NCBI GenBank assembly: GCA_016713525.1
Contig: JADJOZ010000033.1
Location: 744,001 to 808,000 of the forward strand
DNA length: 64,000 bases
Direction of reading: 5' to 3'
Origin: Bacteroidota bacterium
GTDB taxonomy: Bacteria; Bacteroidota; Bacteroidia; AKYH767-A; OLB10
Made by a program: the position numbers and the translations under genes. The notes under the pieces were generated by a model. That model did not search any database, was not told where the DNA came from, and was given only the letters and a program-made list of their open reading frames with translations. This document shows, piece after piece, positions 57,641 to 64,000 of this stretch; positions within the stretch are counted from its first letter, which is position 1; every line of letters starts with the position of its first letter.

Positions 57641-57822
57641 AATCGCTGCGAAGATAGGTCGCAAGTTTGATTATTACAGATTATTAACTGCCTGAAAGCC
57701 ATCTAATATATTCCTTTCAGTTCATTTAAAGGCAATAGGACAACAACACAAACGGGCACCTGACAGTTTATGTTAATTATTAATTAATTGATAGTCAATA
57801 AAATGAAAGGAAACCCCTTATA

Positions 57823-57853
57823 TTGTATTAGTTCACTTTTAATCCTATATTTG
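57823..57853 (+). promoter_or_regulatory. Promoter of secDF
   Basis: TTG at 57823-57825, 20 bp, then TATATTTG at 57846-57853. The leader to the ATG at 57889 is about 30 nt. It fits the Bacteroidota consensus. Confidence 0.7.
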
Positions 57854-57888
57854 CGCCTCTAAAAAACGGAACATTAATACTTAGATTC

Positions 57889-60885
57889 ATGCAAAGTAAA
57901 GGCGCTATTAAATTTTTTGCAATCACGCTGGCTATTGTCTGTCTGTACCAGTTGTCATTTACACTGGTAACCAGAAACGTTGAAAGCAAGGCGCGGGAAG
58001 CTACAGGTGGAGATGCTAAAGCCTATCAGGCTTACATCGATTCTGTATCAACATTACCCGCTTACAACCTGTTGGTAAAGGAATATACTTACCGCGAATG
58101 TAAAGAACGTGAAATCAACCTGGGTCTCGACCTCAAGGGTGGTATGAACGTAACTTTAGAAGTTTCGGTGGTTGATCTGATCAGATCTATGTCCAATAAC
58201 AGTACCGACCCAACCTTCAACAAGGCAATTGCAAATGCCATTGAACTTCAGAAAAATAGTCAGAAGGATTTCGTGACACTTTTTGGAGAAGCTTTTGCTG
58301 CTGCTGATCCAAATGCAAAGCTTGCTGCTGTGTTCAGTACAATGGAATTGCAGGATCGGGTGACATTCAATTCTTCTAATGAAGAAGTGTTAAAAGTTAT
58401 TAAGGAAGAATCAGATGCAGCTATCAACCGCTCATTCAATATTCTACGTACCCGTATCGACAAATTTGGGGTAACTCAACCAAACATTCAGCAATTAGGT
58501 TCAGGACGTATTCTGGTTGAACTTCCTGGTGTTAAAGAACCGGAACGTGTTCGTAAACTGCTTCAGGGAACTGCCCGTCTCGAATTCTGGGAAACTTATG
58601 AGAATAAAGATGCTTTCAATTATCTTAATACGATAAACGAGACATTGAAATCTGCTGAGAAGAAAGATTCAATTCTTGCAACTCAAATTGATACTACTAC
58701 TGCTCCTTTGGATGCACTGGTTGCATCAACTGACTCTACAACTGTAACTCCTGACACAACTAAAACTGCATTACTTGATCAGATCAAAAGCGATACTACT
58801 ACTGCTGCTGCTGATTCTGCAAATCAATCGTTCGAACAGTTTGCAAAATAGAATCCATTATTTGCCGTTTTAAGTCCTGCAATTGTTCAAAATGCCCAGG
58901 GTCAAAGCGAATATATGAAAGGACCTGTTGTTGGTTATTCTTTAATTAAGGATACTTCAAAAGTAAATGCATTTTTGCATCGCGAAGATGTTCAGGCAAA
59001 GTTGCCAAAGAACATCAAATTCCTTTGGGGTGTGAAGCCTCCAACTCCGGAATCAAAAGCTTTGGAATTAATAGCCATCAAAACCAATGGTCGTGATAAT
59101 CAACCCCCACTCGATGGAGGAGCAATTTCTGATGCACGCCAGGATTTCGGTCCATATAATGGTAAGCCTGAAATTGCTATGCGAATGAATCCTGAAGGCG
59201 CTCAAAGCTGGAGGAGACTTACTGCTGAAAACGTAGGTAAATCAATTGCAATCGTACTTGATGATAACGTTTATTCTTTCCCAACCGTTCAGGGCGAAAT
59301 TGCCGGAGGTAGCTCATCTATCACCGGAAGTTTTGAAATCAATGAAGCAAAAGATCTTGCAAATATTCTGAAAGCAGGTAAATTGCCTGCTCCTGCAAGA
59401 ATTGTTGAAGAAGCTATCGTAGGACCATCACTTGGTCAGGAAGCTATCAATTCTGGTTTAATATCATTCGTTATTGCATTGGTATTAATTCTGGTATTCA
59501 TGGTGTTCTACTATAGCAATGCAGGTTGGGTTGCCGATCTTGCTTTGTTTGCAAACGTCTTCTTTATATTCGGAGTTCTCGCCTCCATGGGAGCCGTACT
59601 TACTTTACCCGGTATCGCCGGTATCGTACTTACCCTCGGTATGGCGGTCGATGCCAACATCCTTATTTATGAACGTATCCGGGAAGAGTTAAGAGCCGGA
59701 AAGGGTGTCCGTCTGGCAATTACCGACGGATTTAAAATGGCTTACTCTTCTATCATCGACTCCAACGTAACAACATTACTTTCCGGTATCATCCTCTTCG
59801 TATTCGGTTCAGGTCCGATTCAGGGATTTGCTACTACGCTTATCATCGGTATCTTAACTTCGTTGTTTTCATCAATCTTTATTACCCGCTTAATTTTCGA
59901 ATGGCGTCTTGCTAAGAATAAGGTGATCCGTTTCTCAACTCCTATGACTGAGAACGCTTTCAAGAATATCAAATTCGATTGGGTATCTAAACGCAAAATG
60001 TATTACACCATTTCTACAATCATCATTGTAATTGGAATTGGTTCTATGATCGTTCGCGGATTCAGTACCGGTGTTGACTTTAAAGGTGGTCGCTCTTATG
60101 TCGTTCGTTTCGACGAAACAGTTTCTACTGTTGATGTACGTGCAAAACTTACTCAGCCTTTTGGTGGAGGTGCTCCTGAAGTTAAAACTTTCGGTGCAGG
60201 TAATCAGGTAAAAATTACTACCTCTTATTTGATCGATGATAATAGCCAGGAAGCTGATGAAAAAGTTGAAACTGCTATAAAAAGCGGTCTGGGAATTAAT
60301 GCATCTCAAATTATGAGCTCGCAAAAAGTTGGACCAACGATTGCGGATGACATCAAAGTTTCTGCTGCCTATGCCATCATTTTTTCCATGATAGTAATTT
60401 TCCTTTACCTCTTGCTTCGATTCCGTAAATGGACTTTCGGTATGGGTGCTTTGGTCGCATTGACACATGACGTTTTAATTCTGCTTTCAATCTTCTCTTT
60501 ATTCTGGGGAATCCTTCCTTTCTCTCTTGAAATTGATCAGGCGTTCATTGCTGCTATCCTTACCGTTATGGGTTACTCTATCAACGATACGGTGGTTGTA
60601 TTCGACAGGGTTCGTGAATTCCTTGGCATCCACCACAAATCAGAACTAAAAGAAATTATCAATAATGCATTGAATGCTACTTTAAGCAGAACAATCAATA
60701 CATCGCTTACTATTTTCTTCGTATTGTTTGCCATCTTCGTTTTTGGTGGTGAAGTAATTCGTGGGTTCTCTTTCGCTCTGATGATCGGTATCGTTGTCGG
60801 TACTTACTCATCACTGTGCATTGCAACTCCAATTGTTGTCGATCTCGATCGCAGTAAGAAAGATGAAGTGAAAAGTAATTTCTGA
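57889..60885 (+). CDS. secDF: Single-chain SecDF translocation protein (in-frame TAG)
   Basis: The accessory Sec membrane protein that uses the proton gradient to pull substrates out, fused SecD-SecF as usual in Bacteroidota (about 1000 residues). The start MQSKGAIKFFAITLAIVCLY is the first helix; then REINLGLDLKGGMNVTLEVS (P1 head), TRIDKFGVTQPNIQQLGSGRI, and the C-terminal RND-like helix blocks with GMAVDANILIYERIREEL (SecD motif) and YSINDTVVVFDRVRE (SecF motif). An in-frame TAG at 58849-58851 interrupts FAK-NPLFAVLSPAIVQ; both sides are in the same frame, so AAG or GAG to TAG by one substitution. An essential-type protein, so I regard this as sequence error rather than a true amber. Confidence 0.9.
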
Positions 60886-60902
60886 TAGAAAATTATCTAT
60901 TC

Positions 60903-60945
60903 AAAAAAAAAGCCCCGGTTACCGGGGCTTTTATTTTTTTTGTGC
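60903..60945. terminator. Bidirectional terminator after secDF
   Basis: Stem AGCCCCGG (60911-60918) and CCGGGGCT (60922-60929) with a three-base loop, flanked by long A and T runs, serving convergent secDF and yitT-type genes. Confidence 0.92.
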
Positions 60946-60988
60946 AGGTATTAACCTTAAATTTTGAACAGACACAGGAGCTATTAAA

Positions 60989-61903
60989 TTAAGTTAATCT
61001 TCTCTTCTTAACTGTGCCGCCCTTGGTGTCATTTACCGTGTTCATCACTATAAAAGCTTTCGAATCGATTTTCTGAATTTCACTTTTGAGCTTTGGCATC
61101 TCCAGATTGGTTACAACCGTGAAAATTACATCTACCTCTTTTTCTTCTTCACCCTTTTGACGATAACCACCTTTGCCTTTATAAACAGTAACACCTCGTC
61201 CCAACCGTTCGGTAATCATTTTTCTAATCTCTTCACTTTTAGATGAGATAATAGTCACTCCGGTATACTCTTCTATACCATGAACTATAAAATCAACCGT
61301 GCGAGATGCTGCAAGGTAGGTGAGCAAGGAATACAATGCAGGTTCTACGCCCAGCAAAGCAGCGGCAAACGAAAATATAATAATGTTTATGATAAGAATT
61401 ACACCACCAATAGAGATCGGTGTACGTTTACTTAAATACAAAGCCAATATCTCGGTGCCATCGATAACACATCCTGCACGCACCGATAATCCGATTCCCA
61501 TTCCAAGAAAAAATCCTCCGAAAACCGAAATTAAGAGTTTATCGTCGGTCACAATATTGAATTCTACAAAATAGAGGCATAATGCCAGTCCTATAATCGC
61601 CAGAATCGTTTTAAAGGCAAAGTTTTTCCCCATCTGAAAATATCCCATGATGATAAATGGAATGTTGAAAATCACAATTAGGAAAGGTAAACCAATGTTG
61701 GTCAATTGCGCTATAAGAAGGGAAATACCCGTTACACCACCATCGATGAAATCGTTTGGAAGCAAAAATCCTTTTAACCCTAATCCTGCACTGAAAATAC
61801 CACAAATGACCATAAAAATGTCGATCAGTATATTCTTGGTGAAAACCTTCCTGCGATAGGTTTTCGGCGACATCATGGTGCTGCGTCTCTTAAATAGCGT
61901 CAT
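60989..61903 (-). CDS. YitT-family membrane protein
   Basis: A 304-residue membrane protein of the YitT family: five or six transmembrane helices (for example LIDIFMVICGIFSAGLGLKGFLL and GGFFLGMGIGLSVRAGCVIDGTEIL, the DUF161 hallmark) and a C-terminal cytoplasmic DUF2179 domain (GVTIISSKSEEIRKMITERLGRGVTVYKGKGGY). Function unknown, possibly a regulated transporter. The ATG at 61903 is 7 bases from a TATTTTTG box on the minus strand; internal ATGs 9 and 10 codons later are less likely. Convergent with secDF. Confidence 0.88.
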   Translation of the reverse strand: MTLFKRRSTMMSPKTYRRKVFTKNILIDIFMVICGIFSAGLGLKGFLLPNDFIDGGVTGISLLIAQLTNIGLPFLIVIFNIPFIIMGYFQMGKNFAFKTILAIIGLALCLYFVEFNIVTDDKLLISVFGGFFLGMGIGLSVRAGCVIDGTEILALYLSKRTPISIGGVILIINIIIFSFAAALLGVEPALYSLLTYLAASRTVDFIVHGIEEYTGVTIISSKSEEIRKMITERLGRGVTVYKGKGGYRQKGEEEKEVDVIFTVVTNLEMPKLKSEIQKIDSKAFIVMNTVNDTKGGTVKKRRLT

Positions 61904-61910
61904 ATGAGGT

Positions 61911-61918
61911 CAAAAATA
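61911..61918 (-). promoter_or_regulatory. -7 promoter box of the yitT-type gene
   Basis: TATTTTTG on the minus strand, ending seven bases before the ATG at 61903. No good -33 TTG. Another near-leaderless candidate. Confidence 0.4.
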
Positions 61919-61970
61919 GACAATGAACCGATCGTTTTAACCGGTACCTGTCATTCATTATCAGATTGCT

Positions 61971-61978
61971 TATCTTTG
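61971..61978 (+). promoter_or_regulatory. -7 promoter box of tatA
   Basis: TATCTTTG ending four bases before the ATG at 61983, so that ATG would be at or next to the transcription start. If the inner ATG at 61995 is used instead, a short leader remains. Confidence 0.45.
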
Positions 61979-61982
61979 CTCT

Positions 61983-62240
61983 ATGAAATTGTGCATGCTC
62001 CTGTTTCTGGAAAGTATTGGTACCGGCGAATTGCTGGTGATACTTCTATTTGTGCTCTTTTTCTTTGGCTCCAAAAAAATCCCGGATCTTGCCCGCGGTC
62101 TTGGTAAAGGTATGCGGGAAGTCAAAGATGCCATGCAGGGGATTGAAAACGACATCAAACAAGGCGTAAATCTCGAAGAAGAAAAGAAAATGATTCGGGA
62201 TGTAAAAAAAGATATTGAATCGACAAAGGATGAACTTTAG
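61983..62240 (+). CDS. tatA: Twin-arginine translocase subunit TatA/Hcf106 type
   Basis: TatA forms the pore part of the Tat pathway for folded proteins. The 85-residue product has a membrane helix SIGTGELLVILLFVLFFFGSKK ending in the conserved FG, then the amphipathic helix KIPDLARGLGKGMREVKDAM and a charged tail. Two starts are possible: ATG 61983 (shown) and ATG 61995, which would begin MLLFLESIGTGE and be the family's more usual length. No tatC is adjacent. It lies 40 bp before the NADH dehydrogenase gene and is probably cotranscribed with it. Confidence 0.9.
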   Translation: MKLCMLLFLESIGTGELLVILLFVLFFFGSKKIPDLARGLGKGMREVKDAMQGIENDIKQGVNLEEEKKMIRDVKKDIESTKDEL

Positions 62241-62281
62241 TTCATCCTTTCTGTTTTATTGAAAGTACCAATTCACTTTTT

Positions 62282-63562
62282 ATGAATATTTCTTCAATTG
62301 TGCCCGATTCTCCCTTAAAGCGAATCGTTATTGCCGGTGGTGGCTTTGGCGGAATAACCCTGGTGAAGAAGTTTCGCAATAAGAACTTTCAGGTCGTACT
62401 TATCGACAGAAATAATTATCACACTTTCCAGCCTTTGCTTTATCAGGTGGCTACCGGTGGGTTAGAGCCCGATTCCATTGCTTACCCGCTGCGGAAAATT
62501 TTTCATGGGTATAAGAATTTTTATTTTAGAATGGCTGAAATTCAGCGAGTTGATACGCATTCCAAAGTGGTTGAAACCGATGCAGGCCCAATTTCATATG
62601 ACTATCTCATTCTTGCCTGCGGATCGACCAATAATTTTTTTGGTATGGATGAACTTGCTGCTAAAGCAATGCCTTTGAAATCCGTTACTGATGCCCTGGA
62701 TCTGAGGAGTTTGATTCTTCAAAATCTCGAACAGTCACTTGAGCCCGGAGCGAATAAAGAAGAGTTATTGAATCTGGTGGTTGCCGGTGGTGGTCCAACC
62801 GGGGTTGAGACTGCGGGCGCCTTGTGCGAATTGCGCAATCATGTGCTCCCCAACGATTATCCGGAAATTAATTTCCAGCAAACACGCATTATTCTTGTTG
62901 AAGCCGGTAAAGGTCTCCTTGCGGGGATGTCCGACTTTTCCTCAGGGAAAGCCTTGCACGCATTGCAAACAATGGGTGTTGAAGTTATGCTGAATAATCC
63001 GGTGAAACAATTCGATGGTAAACAGGTCACACTGGCAGATGGAAAATCAATTACTACCCGCACATTAATCTGGTCAGCAGGTGTAAAAGGGGCTTCCATT
63101 CCCGGTATTCCTGAATCGGCAATGATGAAAAACGGTCGCATTAAAGTCGATCGCTTCAATAGAGTGGAAGGGGAGACTGGCCTTTTTGTTATAGGGGATC
63201 TGGCTTTTATGGCCGAAGAAAATTATCCCAATGGTCACCCTATGGTAGCTCCTGTTGCCATGCAGCAGGCAGAAAATCTCGGAACTAATTTATTGCGGAA
63301 CGATGACCCAACAAATTGGAAATTATTTAAATATGTCAATAAAGGTGCTATGGCGACCATTGGAAGAAACAAAGCTGTTGCGGAATTGCCTTTTTTGAAA
63401 CTCAGTGGATTTCTTGCCTGGTTGCTATGGATGTTCATACACCTCATGACCTTGGTAGGTTTTCGTAACAGGTTAGTGGTTTTTGTGAACTGGATGGTGA
63501 ATTATTTCTCGTATGACCGGGCTGTGAGGCTTATAATCCGGCCTTTTAACAAAAAAATGTAA
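62282..63562 (+). CDS. Type II NADH dehydrogenase (NDH-2) family oxidoreductase
   Basis: A single-chain membrane-bound FAD enzyme that passes electrons from NADH to quinone without pumping protons. The 426 residues include the FAD Rossmann loop IVIAGGGFGGITLVKKF near residue 17, the conserved NYHTFQPLLYQVATGGLEPD, the NAD-binding loop VVAGGGPTGVETAGAL about residue 165, and VIGDLAFM and AMQQAENLG near the C-terminal FAD-contact region. The C-terminal end (SGFLAWLLWMFIHLMTLVGFRNR) is hydrophobic and amphipathic, as needed for membrane attachment in NDH-2. The family also holds other quinone oxidoreductases, so the exact donor is inferred. Confidence 0.9.
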   Translation: MNISSIVPDSPLKRIVIAGGGFGGITLVKKFRNKNFQVVLIDRNNYHTFQPLLYQVATGGLEPDSIAYPLRKIFHGYKNFYFRMAEIQRVDTHSKVVETDAGPISYDYLILACGSTNNFFGMDELAAKAMPLKSVTDALDLRSLILQNLEQSLEPGANKEELLNLVVAGGGPTGVETAGALCELRNHVLPNDYPEINFQQTRIILVEAGKGLLAGMSDFSSGKALHALQTMGVEVMLNNPVKQFDGKQVTLADGKSITTRTLIWSAGVKGASIPGIPESAMMKNGRIKVDRFNRVEGETGLFVIGDLAFMAEENYPNGHPMVAPVAMQQAENLGTNLLRNDDPTNWKLFKYVNKGAMATIGRNKAVAELPFLKLSGFLAWLLWMFIHLMTLVGFRNRLVVFVNWMVNYFSYDRAVRLIIRPFNKKM

Positions 63563-63592
63563 GTTTTCTTGATTTTTTGCCTATTTTTTGAG

Positions 63593-63651
63593 CTTACCCC
63601 CTTTTTTAACAGGGGGTGTCGATAAAAAATATCTTTTCTTGACTTACCCCC
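63593..63651 (+). promoter_or_regulatory. CTTACCCCC repeats in the glnN upstream region
   Basis: CTTACCCCC at 63593-63601 and again at 63643-63651, 50 bp apart, with an inverted AGGGGGTG at 63611-63618. The first copy and the inverted one can form a hairpin. The second overlaps the promoter, so this may be an operator with looping or cooperative binding. Confidence 0.45.
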
Positions 63652-63669
63652 TAAAATTATATACTTTTG
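63639..63669 (+). promoter_or_regulatory. Promoter of glnN
   Basis: TTG at 63639-63641, 20 bp, then TACTTTTG at 63662-63669, fitting the consensus. The second CTTACCCCC repeat lies inside the spacer. Confidence 0.65.
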
Positions 63670-63687
63670 TCAAAAATCTATAAAAAA

Positions 63688-64000
63688 ATGTCAACTCTAA
63701 GGTTCAAAGCACTTGAAAGTGCACTAACAAGAGTACCAAGAACGGTACCGGCTCCTGAAGGAAAGATCTCTGATTACTTCGGACAAAATGTGTTTGATAA
63801 AAACACCATGCAGAAATTCCTCTCTAAAGAGTCGTTTAAGCAGGTGCTTGAAGCAGTAGAAAGCGGACAGCAAATTGAGCGCAGAGTTGCGGAACAGGTA
63901 GCAACAGCAATGATGGCCTGGGCAATATCAAAAGGTGCTACTCATTATACACACTGGTTTCAACCTCTTACAGGTTCAACTGCTGAAAAGCACGATTCAT
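63688..64000 (+). CDS. glnN: Type III glutamine synthetase, N-terminal part (cut by window edge)
   Basis: GSIII makes glutamine from glutamate and ammonia; this dodecameric type is typical of Bacteroidota and some cyanobacteria. Only about 104 residues are visible. The start MSTLRFKALESALTRV and the segment GKISDYFGQNVFDKNTMQKF followed by GATHYTHWFQPLTGSTAEKH identify the family; types I and II do not have this block. The ATG at 63688 is 18 bases after a TAnnTTTG box. The remainder, including the catalytic domain, lies beyond the right edge. Upstream repeats suggest nitrogen-responsive control, but this is inference. Confidence 0.93.
   Translation, partial: MSTLRFKALESALTRVPRTVPAPEGKISDYFGQNVFDKNTMQKFLSKESFKQVLEAVESGQQIERRVAEQVATAMMAWAISKGATHYTHWFQPLTGSTAEKHDS

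Noticed and set aside
45849..58851. In-frame TGA and TAG codons as evidence for an alternative genetic code
   Set aside because: TGA and TAG are used as real stops elsewhere (recG ends in TGA, and intact genes end with all three codons), and frameshifts of the same kind occur in the same window, so error is the simpler explanation.

Overview
The window comes from a member of the Bacteroidota, probably a free-living, environmental type near Chitinophagales, Saprospirales or Sphingobacteriales; the rank below phylum is inference. The signs are TAnnTTTG-type -7 promoter boxes, type IX secretion (T9SS) sorting domains, SprB-like adhesin repeats, a TonB-dependent receptor with a carboxypeptidase-like N-terminal domain, a single-chain SecDF, a type III glutamine synthetase, an OmpA protein with thrombospondin type 3 repeats, and a low GC content.

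Layout. 0-13.6 kb: adenine deaminase (cut by the left edge), a cold-shock protein, recG, a two-component pair (two-component-propeller sensor kinase plus LuxR-type regulator), a fatty-acid desaturase, three small exported proteins of unknown role, a DUF559-like protein and pheT. 13.6-23 kb: an accessory region with a large T9SS adhesin, a 5'-truncated T9SS protein, two tandem T9SS paralogues, a truncated radC-like gene, an HTH fragment, and intergenic DNA full of degenerate 7-bp repeats. 23-31 kb: aconitase, a UMF1-type transporter, a CCG-domain protein, a glycosyltransferase, purB and a MORN-repeat protein. 30.7-37.4 kb: a TetR-controlled RND efflux operon. 37.5-46 kb: an unknown exported protein, a dienelactone hydrolase, an EVE-domain protein with a TonB receptor, and a polysaccharide set (Wzz, Wzy-type polymerase/ligase, GT4). 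46-57.6 kb: MarR with an FMN reductase, a B12/radical SAM enzyme, acyl-CoA dehydrogenase, an HhH protein, an NSS transporter with a 47-residue small subunit, OmpA/TSP3, and an ABC exporter with a LolA-like protein. 57.8-64 kb: secDF, YitT, tatA, NDH-2 and glnN (cut by the right edge).

The main caution is sequence quality. About ten genes, including clearly essential ones (acnA, secDF), carry single-base indels or in-frame stops, and in each case the missing part of the protein continues just downstream. Many of the indels are in A or T runs. This looks like consensus error rather than gene decay. One apparent fusion (ABC permease plus LolA-like protein) disappears once two A-run deletions are corrected. 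The frameshift-corrected extents are given here.

The part least explained by known gene families is 13.6-22.8 kb. It has exact 156-bp coding repeats in the adhesin, short direct repeats on both sides of it, phased TTCRCCA motifs upstream, six patches of 7-bp-periodic intergenic DNA, and a radC gene whose homology stops within a few bases of a T9SS gene's stop codon.
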